This document shows, piece after piece, positions 55,280-64,000 of a stretch of 64,000 bases of DNA. Position numbers and translations under genes: made by a program. This stretch comes from Owenia fusiformis (taxonomy: Eukaryota > Annelida > Polychaeta > Sabellida > Oweniidae). The notes under the pieces are model-generated. The model ran no database searches. It saw only the letters and a list, made by a program, of their open reading frames with translations, and had not been told where the DNA came from. Each line of letters begins with the position of its first letter. Positions within the stretch are counted from its first letter, which is position 1. The stretch spans positions 5,647,730 through 5,711,729 of the forward strand of contig CAIIXF020000007.1 of assembly GCA_903813345.2 (NCBI GenBank), given 5' to 3'.

Positions 55280-56515
55280 CCGCCTGACTCCTCCCAAGTG
55301 ACCCTTAAACATCTCATACTCGTCTAGCCACCTTGATTTTTTGCTTTCTTGTCCCCTTTTTCCCGTGACCTGGATAGGTTCATTGATATCTGACCCAGGA
55401 GTTTCAACATCCCTAGTTGTTTCAAGTTCCAGGGCGGATTTTGACCTGGAGACATACTTCTTTAATCAGTCATGGTGAATGACTCTCTTATCTTTTTCAT
55501 TAATTTTGATGAGATAATGTAGATTGTCTAATTTTTCAACCACCTGATACGGACAATGCCTTTTGATAGCAAATTTCAGTGTTCAACCCACTTTCACAGC
55601 CGTAATATGAACCCAAACTAGCGAATCTCTCTCGTATGCTTTCAGATTGGTTTTCAGATCATAGCCCCTCTTTTGCCTAGCACTTGCCAATTGAATATTA
55701 TTTTTGGCTGCTTCGTGAATATTGAGCATCATGTCTTGCAATTGCTGACAATACTTGGTATAATAATCACTATCCAACTCCCCTTGCTCAGTCTCAGGAG
55801 GAAGTCCGAGTAAAAGATCAACAGAGGTCCTTACCTCTCTTCCAAACATCAAAAAATTGGGGCTATAACCGGTCGATGCATGAACCGCACTGTTATATGC
55901 TGTCACCACGAAAGGCAAACATTCATCCCAGTCCCGTTGGTCAGTAGCTACAATTTTGGATAACATTGCCTCAACAGTGCGGTTTGACCTCTCTACCATA
56001 CAGTCAGATTGGGGATGATAAGATGTTGTCCTGGTCTTGCTCATCTTAAACATCTCACAAAGTTCTCTTAACAATTTTGACTCAAATTGCGGACTTTGAT
56101 CTGAATGGATTCGCAAACAAATAAAATGTTTCAAAAAACCCCAAGCCACAGTGCTAGCTTCTTGATTAGGAACAGAACCCAAGGCCAATATTTTGATAAA
56201 ATAATCTTCAATGGAGACCACATATCTATTCCCCAACAAGCATTCTGGTAATGGCCCCAGAATATCAATTGCCACCCTCTTTAAAGGAGCACCCACATTG
56301 TATTGCTTCATTGGAGTCTTATGTTTGCGATTAGGTGGATTCCACCTGACATAATTCACACCCAGCTACCCAACGAGCCACATCTGCCTTGAACCCAACC
56401 CAATAGTACTTGTTACGAAGCCTGCTGACCGATTTATTTACACCAAAATGTCTGCTATCCAACGCCTTGATATGCCGAAATCCATTGATCAGGTGGAGCA
56501 GCAACTGCTTCATTG
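55280..56515 (-). pseudogene. pol: integrase of copy E
   Basis: SRHFGVNKSVSRLRNKYYWV with CELCQ (zinc-binding), the core RVAIDILGPLPECL and SDCMVERSNRTVEAML with the catalytic Glu, and HASTGYSPNFLMFGREVRTS all follow element A, roughly nine residues in ten alike by eye. The carboxyl module continues to 55280. Several breaks. Confidence 0.8.
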
Positions 56516-56844
56516 AGAGGAACTCTCAATTCCAGTTTTCAACTGCAAACAAACAAGAGAAAAATATCACTAAACAAGTACAGCAAAGAATGACTCATAA
56601 CAGAATGCAAACAATTTCGAACAAAAAAATATTTCATAAATAAAATAAAAATGAAACTCCCCACCTCCTACAAATCTATTGATTGCCCTAGGTTAGGGAA
56701 AGTTGATCAAATATCTAAAGTGTTGTATGTGCATGTAGAGTTTATAAAGGTTATTTGATAAAGTTTTATAAAGATTACAAATACTGACGCACCTAATAAT
56801 AGTGTGCCGCTGTTAAAAAAGCGTATGTCAAAATGAATAAATTA

Positions 56845-57453
56845 AAAAAAATGACTTTGAAGAGTTGAAACACATCTGGCCTTTGTTGTGGACCAACCAT
56901 GGCTTGTACCACATCCTCCACTTCATCATATTCTGACCCCTGATCGACCATTTCCAAATTATGATTATCAAAAAATTCTAAGGGTTAATATAAGAATCAA
57001 AAACTAGTTATTACCTTTGATCTACTAGCATTTTCTTCTGTCTTTATTTTCTTAAGGGATGGCTCGCCAAGACCAGGTTCTGGTTTTACTTGATCCACTG
57101 ATGCCACAGTTTCCCCCATTTCTTCTTTGAGAGACAGTAAAAGGTTGGAAAACTGTTCCTAAAAAATACATGTATGAAACCGATACTGTGCATGTACATG
57201 ATTAAATGGTAAATCTAGCTAAATAGATAAATAAAAAGCATGATAATTGGCATTACCTTTGACATAAGCTTCTCTATCATCTGCCTATAAGTTGGATGGA
57301 GGAGTCTAGCTAGAATGTGTGGGCGGAATAGGTTGTCCCCAAAAAGGTTGAACCTTTTGTCAAACTCCTTACATATCACATCCATGATTTTCGTCTTGAT
57401 TGTAGGCACAGACTCATCCTCAGTAACAAGAAATACATTTCGGAGTTCCCTAT
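56845..57453 (-). pseudogene. hAT-like transposase relic, three exons
   Basis: Exon a (57453-57257) reads RELRNVFLVTEDESVPTIKT then KIMDVICKEFDKRFNLFGDN and PHILARLLHPTYRQMIEKLM, resembling the hAT segment before the L-D-P-R-F/Y motif (here LLHPTYR). Exon b (57158-57015) reads EQFSNLLLSLKEEMGETVAS and EPSLKKIKTEEN. Both junctions are GT-AG and phase 0. A third stretch (about 56977-56845) reads NLEMVDQGSEYDEVEDVVQA, but its frame does not join the acceptor cleanly, so the copy looks decayed. The BED finger, catalytic blocks and hAT dimerisation tail are not seen. A domesticated hAT gene is possible but unsupported. Confidence 0.45.
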
Positions 57454-57696
57454 CTACAATATTTGTGATATAATGTTAATAAATTAAATAGGCCTACATG
57501 ATTAAAATTATCTACTATATGCATTAAACATATTAGGTAAATAATTCAAATTGTCTAAAACGATCTTTTGAATTTGAGGCATATGTAGCAAAGGAATAGC
57601 ATATTGACTGCCTTTTGATCAATTATGATCGAATTTATTCTTTATTATCGTTTCAAATATCTTCCAAAGAAAATAAATCACACTGCAGATATATAG

Positions 57697-57878
57697 AGGT
57701 TATTTAATGGGAGGGATGGAATATAGATTTTATTCCGAGGGAAAATATGATATTGGCCAAGGAAAATATCATATTGACCGAGGGCGATAGCCCGAGTGTC
57801 AATATGATATTTTCTGAGGCCAATATCATATTTTCTCAAGGAATAAATCCATATTCCATCACGACCATCAATAACCTA
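57697..57878. mobile_element. 182-bp palindromic MITE
   Basis: AGGTTATTTAATGGGAGGGA on the left mirrors AATAACCT at 57878 with imperfect arms reaching a core GACCGAGGGCGATAGCCCGAG. The inner part, AATATGATATT and its mirror, is repeated twice per arm. Comparable in design to 36951-37092. Confidence 0.7.
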
Positions 57879-58019
57879 TTTATTTCATAATATTTTTTTT
57901 TCAATTTTTGTATGTCATCATCCAATGATGAAAACATTTTCCAAACGATTTTTTTACTTCCTGTAGAGATGTGCTAGACGAAAAGCGTAAAACTCAAGAG
58001 AAATTACCGGGAATATTTC

Positions 58020-58115
58020 TGATACGGGATCTGATACGGGATTTTTGCTGATACGGGATCCAATACGGGATCTGATACGGGATTTTGGCTGATACGGGAT
58101 CTGATACGGGATTTT
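58020..58115. repeat. GATACGGGAT minisatellite
   Basis: About seven copies of (T)GATACGGGAT(C/T) spaced 12 to 17 bp, some separated by TTTTGCT or TTTGGCT. A single related ATACGGGATACGGGACGG stretch lies near 23519. Confidence 0.8.
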
Positions 58116-58212
58116 TCAAATAACACTTTTATTCCCTGTTATTTTCCCAGGGAAAACATGTTATTATGGAATAAATGATGATATAATACATTCACTATAG
58201 ATGAGGTAAGCA

Positions 58213-59414
58213 GCAAATTCCCAGAGTAATCAACCAATTCTAATCATAAACTATATTGTAATTCCTCTCTTTCTATCTCTTAATCAAACCTCTGCCATCC
58301 AAATGACCTATATTCGAATCTAGACAGATACCAATTAAATTGAATTTCAATTTTCTATTCCCTCCAAATCCTTACCGTTCGTACGGTCTATTATTTAAAC
58401 TTAAATAGACTATAGAAATCCTACTCAAAGATATTAATTGAATTAAATCTCCCTTCCATTCTTTCCAAACCTTATTGTTTGAACTTAATAGACTATAGAA
58501 ATCTTCTTCAAAGATATTTATTGAATTAAATATTATTAAATGTCGGCTGATTATGACTTTATATTTCAATTATCTCTTTGAAACTATTATCTGGCGATTC
58601 GATAATCAATTTGTACTTACAAACATTCTCACGGAGACAGATGACATCTGGAATCACAGTCAACGTCTAGTTCTTTATTCCGATCGATTTTAATATTAAG
58701 CGCCGTTTATGGTGACTTGTAGTACACAGTAAAAGTTGCAAAAAACGAAAAAATCTTTTAGCGTCCAAATGATGTCTCGTTTGCCTGGTGCCGGGCTGGT
58801 AGACAATCAAAACTGTTACAACAAAGCAGGTACAAAGAGCATTTTATACTAAACGCTCAAAGACCGGTATTTTAAAAGATTCCATCTAGGAAAGCATTAA
58901 ATCACATTTCTAATAGATATTTGAAAGAAATTCCTGCCAGGAATGCCCAAGGTTACATATTTTAGAGGAATTTTAAAGGTTTAGGGTCCCAGTGAATACC
59001 GGGTAAGCACATTCCTGCTAGGAATCCAGCTTCAAGAGAAATGGGGAATCCCCGAAATTCCTGTGAGGTATTTTTCTAAATTCTACTACAATTTCTGCAA
59101 CAGAAGGCATTTTCAAGGCTTAAACACTGATTCATAAGATATAATTTATGAGGAAGCCAATATCACCATCATCTGATTACCAGAGTGAAGTTTCATGATC
59201 AAGGTCTGCATTCACTAAAGCCAGGCAAAAAATAAGACAACAAAACAATTATCACCCAGAAAAAGTCTCCATTAACTTTCAATGCACTTAAATTGCCCAG
59301 CAAACCACAAGCGATTATACTTTCTAAAACCACAAACCATTCAAAGGATTTTTAACCATACTGCATTTTCCTATGTTGCCCTTTATGCTTTAATAGGAAG
59401 AGTGGATCTTTACA
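58213..59414 (-). repeat. partial LTR related to element A, with polypurine tract (copy H)
   Basis: CAAATTCCCAGAGTAATCAA matches the element A LTR from 10116 on. The right end is GTGGATCTTTACA, followed by ACTGCCCCCCTTAAAG (polypurine tract on the minus strand) at 59415-59430. The following 59431-59700 holds CTCAAAAGTCCAAAAA repeats like the 3' untranslated part of element A. The rest of the element is missing. Confidence 0.75.
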
Positions 59415-59699
59415 ACTGCCCCCCTTAAAGAAAAAATGTGTTTGCCTCCAAATGCCAGAGCTTCGAGTCAATAACTACACGCTCTGCTTACTACTTCTAT
59501 TATTTACATTATATTACATAGTTTCCCAAAAATTTAAAAGTCCAAAAAGGTATAATTCAAATTAACATAATCAAAAAGGTACATTTTTCCAGCCTAAAAA
59601 GTCAAATTAATCTCAAAAGTCCAAAAAAGGTATGAAGTAAACTTTTGCAGCCAATTCACAGTTGAGAAAAGTTCAGGGTATCGATAATTGTCACTTTAG

Positions 59700-59914
59700 C
59701 GTAGATTTCCTAATTTGCTGCTTCAACATAAATAAACGTGGGCTTGGAAATGAAATTAATCTACTGTCAGCTTTTTGGAACTCAAATAAATCCTTTGAGT
59801 CAGATATGACATCATTCCAACTGTAAACAGCTCTTAGAGCAGTGTTTTTCACTGTCGACCCCAACTACCACAAACAGACTTTCCATGAGAGGTTTCAAAA
59901 AATTTCTTGTCAAC
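59700..59914. other. short non-coding stretch left of the piggyBac element
   Basis: A plus-strand frame RLSMRGFKKFLVN runs up to the TTAA. It resembles the F-K-x-F-L tail of LINE proteins but is too short to assign. Confidence 0.3.
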
Positions 59915-59918
59915 TTAA

Positions 59919-61411
59919 CTCTTTCGCCCGGTTAATTCCGTATTTTCCATGTAGCTTAAACCGGTTATTTTTTTGCCGAAAATCGACGTTTTAGCAGTTA
60001 TAAGTTTAAATTTCCAATATCTCTAAAAGTACTAGACAGAATTACTTCAAATTTTCAGTGTTTATAGTAAATATATTCATTTTCCATTTCTCAAACTTTT
60101 GCAGCTTAAGTTTGACATTTAGAATACCAAAGGTGGTGTAAAAGTTAGCCAACTAATAAGTTAGCCAACTTATTCTATATCTACATTTTCAATACACTTA
60201 ATATCAACATTTTCAATACACTGTACTTCATAAAAATGGATACTAAAAGTCATACAAATATCAGAGACAAGTAGCAGTACATACAAAGTACATTCAGTAC
60301 ACTTTAGTATATCCAACTATATGATATTATCAGATTATAACTGTTTGTATCAGAATAAAATCATCACATTCCGTATATAATTTGTCCTGCAGCAGCACGA
60401 AAGTTTCTATGTGTATGATAGATTTCAAAACATGGGGCAATAATCCCTAAGGCTTGGCTTAGATACAATGCCCATGGCCAATTGTATCGCTGTATATGCT
60501 CTTAGCTCATCTACTGTCACCTCGTACCATTGTCTCAGCCGAGATCTTGGGCTGAAGTTATCAAGTCCACCAGGCACATCAAAGTGGCTGAACGCATAAT
60601 TATTGGTCTCATCTGTTATCTTTGTCAATAGTTCATCAGGATAAAATATCTTGAAATAGTCATAAGGTGTGAAATTGTCTGTATTGACGAGAACACCACC
60701 ACGGCGTGGAATATTGAATTCCTGTATCCAATTGACTTCATACGGATCAGTGGAGTCATACAAATGCCAATCATACTGGCCATTGTCTGGTGGAATTGCA
60801 TGACGACGTGGTCTGTCAGGTACAACTTGATCACCACCAACTGAAAGTCAAAGCGCATATTCATAAAAATTTTGGTGACTAGGCCTACATTTCTGACATT
60901 TTTATATGTATATATTATGCTAGAACACATTACTCATTAGGGAAATGTACTATCTGATGATTTGGTGTAAGCCCATTTTACATTTACTTACCTTGAATAG
61001 CTTGATCTTTGTCATTTTGTAAATTTTCATTTTGATCAGAATCATTATCATCGATATCTGAGCCACTTTCAGAACCAGAATCAGCAAAGATAGCCTCTGC
61101 ATTATCTTCATTTATTCTTATTCCTCTGGCAGCCATTTTTAAAAAACAAGCTAGACAATCTATCGTGAAAATAAGTAAATAGTGGCAAAATTGTTCGAAT
61201 TTTACTGGAATTTTTCATAATTTTACCGGATACGGAAGTTATGTTGACAGTTTAGTTCAGTGTAGAAATGGTAGGCACATTTTTAACCGGGAACTGTACT
61301 GGTATGCCATCTATTTAAATGAAAGAAAATGATTTCCATAAATGTCGACCTACGGTCGCCTAACCACGTGTACCGATAAGTCGACTATAGTCACCTAACC
61401 AGCTGAAAGAG
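59919..61411 (-). mobile_element. short piggyBac element with TTAA target duplication
   Basis: TTAA at 59915-59918 and 61412-61415 bound a 1493-bp element. The ends CTCTTTCGCCCGGTTA and (reverse complement) CTCTTTCAGCTGGTTA form 16-bp imperfect inverted repeats. It contains the amino part of a spliced transposase only, so it is an internally deleted copy that may be movable in trans. Confidence 0.85.
60425..61136 (-). pseudogene. piggyBac transposase, amino-terminal part, two exons
   Basis: Exon 1 (61136-60992) reads MAARGIRINEDNAEAIFADS and an acidic stretch, ending CAAG|GTAAGT. Exon 2 (60840-60425) follows a TTTCAG acceptor in frame and reads RHAIPPDNGQYDWHLYDSTD, FTPYDYFKIFYPDELLTKIT and WYEVTVDELRAYTAIQLAMG before stopping after SLRDYCPMF. 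These are the conserved amino blocks of piggyBac transposases (F-P-x-x-F ... E-L-x-x-Y-x-A-I-x-x-x-M-G). The catalytic Asp residues lie beyond the stop and are missing, so it cannot be active. Confidence 0.85.
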
Positions 61412-61984
61412 TTAACCATGCCTAACCATCGACAAGGTACAGTGACTAAATATACCGTAGTACACTTTTGATGTACGATGTCACTATTCAACCAATTTGA
61501 AGCAAAGACAATAATGCAAGAGTGATGTAGGTTTTAAAAAATTAATCTTCGGAATACTTGAATGATGTCATGTTTAATTTCATGTGTATTCATTTAGGAA
61601 GACATTTAACTTTCTAATAACGTTAAAAGATTTTCGAACAGTGCTCAATCTTTTTCTGTAGTCAATCTACCCACGAAAATTGATCGATTGGAAAATGTTG
61701 GGTTTTTCACATTTCCTTTGATCATTTTTTCCCCTGTTGCCTAAGAGTGTCGATTATTTTTATGAGAATATGTTTCTCTATACTACACAATTTAGGACGG
61801 GTGGTGATTAATTAATATTCAAGTATTTATTGTAATTTAAAAAAATCAGAAATGTGTGTTGTAAACTCGATTGTACGTTGTCCCTGTAATTGAAATGCAT
61901 GAGATATATGTAATATTAAACAATGTAATGATTTCATTTCAAAATTCATTAAAATTTCCGGAGCGATCTAAATTCCCTGAGGTA
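61412..61984. other. non-coding AT-rich stretch
   Basis: No gene or structured repeat recognised. Confidence 0.45.
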
Positions 61985-62330
61985 GCTTTCTGAAACGTAC
62001 CTACCGTATGGCGTGATAAAAGTTGTCAAGTATTGGCTCTCTTCGGACAAGGGCATCTGACAGAAGCCGTTGGTTGCGTCTAATGAAGTAAATACTTTAC
62101 TACCTTCTGCAGAATAGTGTCTACTGTAGGTAGCTTATATCTTTCACGACATATTGATTCATTTAGCCGTCTATAGTCGACTGTTATCCGGAGCCTACCT
62201 GACTTAGCAAGTACCGGAACCATTGGTGAACACCATTCTGTTGGTTCTCACACTGGGGCAATTATTTCAAGTTTTTTCATTAGGTCAAGAGTGTGGCATA
62301 ATTTCAATGGAAATGGTACGCGTCATGGCA
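61985..62330 (-). pseudogene. pol: reverse transcriptase fragment of element I
   Basis: VPVLAKSGRLRITVDYRRLN followed by ESICRERYKLPTVDTIL is the gypsy RT block 1-2 region of the K02A2.6-like type (W-C-S-P-M-V-P-V upstream). Decayed. Confidence 0.75.
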
Positions 62331-62386
62331 CATTTATACTATATGGGGTAGCATCATCTTTGATTTTATTTTCACTGGGGGACATT

Positions 62387-62713
62387 TCATATTTCCAACC
62401 TCGCCATATAAATCTGGGTCATGGATAATCTTATCAATATCATTGTGACCTGACCTATCATTTTATCCTGAGTAACCTTATCAATATCATGTATACTTTG
62501 AGTAACTTTGTTACTAGATATAGTACCTGGTTGAGCTCCGTCAGATACATTGAGATTTGACATTGTGTTACTGGGAGTGTGACTTTTTTCAATATTGCCC
62601 TGGGCTTCATTTAACTGAATCAGATTCAAATTCTTTGACGAATTTCTGCTTAAAAGATTATCTGACTTTCGATCAACCATGTACAGCCTCATAGAGAACC
62701 TTTTACCATTCAA
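62387..62713 (-). other. linker frame between gag and RT of element I
   Basis: A Ser/Asn/Thr-rich frame (SDNLLSRNSSKNLNLIQLNE) with no domain I can name. By position it would be the protease-linker region. Confidence 0.25.
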
Positions 62714-62739
62714 AGAGCTTTAAGCTATAAAGGATCCCT

Positions 62740-63400
62740 TTGAAGACACACTACCTCCCACAGTCTTTATTATGCCATTGAACTTGGCCAACTTTGGCCT
62801 TGGAGACAACCTCTCATATGAATCAGGGGGTTATCCATCGCCAATGTCTGCAGTTTCTCCGAGAGAAATTCATCTTCGACATTCAAAATTATCCTATCCC
62901 TAATCTGTTCATCTCTGTTTTCATATGCACAGTGCTCACTAAGTTCTAAGCTCTCAATGAATGTTTCAATGCTTTCATTATTCCTATCCCAAGAGCACAA
63001 TCCGAATGTTTTGCGTTCATGTATCACGTTCACCTCGAGTATAAAGTAGTCGTTAAAGCACTTCAAAACATTATCATATGTGCGTAAATCACCTTGAAGC
63101 TGTGCTGCTTCCGCACCCTCTACAGGTTCAGCAAATTGAAACGATTTGTAAATAATATTTGCTTGTGGCCCCATAGTGTATAAAAATTGAGCAATTTGTT
63201 ACCTCATCCTCTTTGTGGAGTTTTGAAGCTTGTCGGAATGTTATGAATCTATCTCTCCAAGCTGGCCATTCTGCTGGTCTGTCGAACTTGAATTCCGAAG
63301 GTGGTGAAAACTTCCAAAATGTAAATCCAGTGATCCACGAAGCATAAAGTTCACTTCCTCTCTGCGAAGTTCTATCACGAGTAGTTCAAGTGTGACGTTG
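62740..63400 (-). pseudogene. gag: gag of element I
   Basis: YDNVLKCFNDYFILEVNVIH ERKTFGL, IETFIESLELSEHCAYENRD and RDRIILNVEDEFLSEKLQTL fit the K02A2.6-like gypsy capsid. The stretch upstream (63200-63380) encodes the matching amino part (KFDRPAEWPAWRDRF type). Not intact. Confidence 0.75.
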
Positions 63401-63741
63401 TACGACAGTTTTTGGGAATTTTCCGCTGGAATATCTGTGAATTCTCAGACTTGAGTCCCTTTTTTTCTGTTAGTGCTTTTCAGCTTTTATCTTAAAGCCT
63501 ACGAGTTCTTGATAGATAGTTCTATCCTCTGACGACTGAATCCATGAATCTGACACCATGCAAACTGATCATTTGGTTACCAGACATAAAACTTTGGGTT
63601 CATTTGTAATGGTGTTTATGCTCACTCCTCTATCCGGGATGTAGGTACTTGACGAAATGTTATCAAATAATAATCCTGGGGATTGTTCATACATTACACA
63701 TTTATCATTACATGTGTGGCTTTAAAAGAAGTATTTTAGTA

Positions 63742-63759
63742 CCACCAGTACTGCCACCA
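63742..63759 (-). other. primer-binding site of element I
   Basis: TGGTGGCAGTACTGGTGG on the element strand, four bases inside the LTR. It shares its first nine bases with the site of element A at 18963-18980. Confidence 0.65.
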
Positions 63760-63763
63760 TTTA

Positions 63764-64000
63764 TATAATATCACCAGCCAATATCCGGAAGTGAATTATT
63801 AATTAGGTAGTGTCAGCTGGAACAAAGGGAGTTTCAGCCATGTTAATCGAAAATAACATGGCAGAGAAGCATCAAAATATAAGAGGCCACATATATCGGG
63901 TGGATAAAAAAAAACGTCCCGAACTTTGAGAGTTAATATCTCAGAAACTATAAATAGTATATAAGTGAAACTTTCAATATTATAACTTCATCCTATTGCT
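63764..64000 (-). repeat. 5' LTR of element I, cut by the window edge
   Basis: TATAATATCACCAGCCAATA then CCGGAAGTGAATTATTA-TTAGGTAGTGTCAGC resembles LTR family 2 (3906) for about 75 bp, after which the sequence differs. A different repeat, around AAAAACGTCCCGAACTTTGA, may begin near 63900. Confidence 0.6.

Larger units (their letters stand above)
54969..56515 (-). mobile_element. gypsy copy E: integrase and 3' finger ORF
   Basis: Integrase (55280-56515) is followed on the minus strand by the 3' finger ORF (54969-55178) and then, with no LTR between, by gag of element D. RT and upstream parts are absent. It could be a second truncated copy or a moved piece of element D. Several breaks. Confidence 0.7.
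61985..64000 (-). mobile_element. gypsy element I (K02A2.6-like), 5' part, continuing past the window
   Basis: The minus strand shows LTR start (63764 rightwards), primer site (63742-63759), leader, gag (62740-63400) and an RT piece (61985-62330). Protease, most of RT, RNase H and integrase are not present. It is an old copy with many breaks. Confidence 0.75.

Noticed and set aside
58020-58115. CRISPR-like short repeat array
   Set aside because: Spacing is irregular and too short; a eukaryotic minisatellite.
1-64000. tRNA or rRNA genes
   Set aside because: I looked for cloverleaf-like and B-box-like sequences near the primer-site matches and saw none I could support.

Overview
The window looks like AT-rich nuclear DNA from an invertebrate animal. 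Transposase reading frames are split by ordinary GT-AG introns, Kozak-like starts occur, and there are no bacterial operons. The piggyBac, hAT, pogo, mariner, Ty3/gypsy and tyrosine-recombinase elements present fit a marine invertebrate such as a mollusc, brachiopod or hemichordate, but I cannot name the species. I found no convincing single-copy host gene, rRNA, tRNA or CRISPR array. Nearly all of it is transposable elements at different stages of decay, many nested in one another.

Layout. 1-1678: right part of a piggyBac element with a spliced transposase, ending at TTAA. 1726-3388: element with perfect 51-bp inverted repeats. 3401-5670: a 270-bp tandem duplication, one copy split by a solo gypsy LTR (3906-5632). 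7207-22440: a young 15-kb Ty3/gypsy element on the minus strand with LTRs near 3 kb; a hAT element sits in one LTR and a piggyBac fragment in the other. 22441-25893: LINE 3' fragment, an unidentified reading frame and an LTR fragment. 26101-31377: tyrosine-recombinase (DIRS/Ngaro-like) retrotransposon with an SGNH hydrolase frame. 31419-33308: half of an inverted-repeat element, a gypsy leader fragment and a pogo-like transposase relic. 33874-40086: gypsy remains with LTRs, a LINE relic and two palindromic MITEs. 40283-51026: gypsy LTR holding a 3.8-kb long-TIR element that itself holds a mariner, followed by gypsy internal sequence split by a 3-kb foldback element. 51027-59700: rearranged gypsy copies, a spliced hAT-like relic, a minisatellite and another LTR. 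59919-61411: a short piggyBac element flanked by TTAA. 61985-64000: a further gypsy copy running off the right edge.

The elements share themes. The main gypsy group has LTRs that, on the element strand, begin TGTAGAGA and end TATA. Two copies have a primer-binding site starting TGGTGGCAG. The gene order is a small membrane-anchor ORF, gag, protease, RT-RNase H-integrase, then a 3' C2H2 zinc-finger ORF where other elements carry env. A splice-acceptor-like sequence lies just upstream of that finger ORF in five copies. Every LTR or tyrosine-recombinase retroelement in the window lies on the minus strand. LTRs and retroelement bodies are repeatedly used as landing sites by DNA transposons, so the order of insertion can be read.
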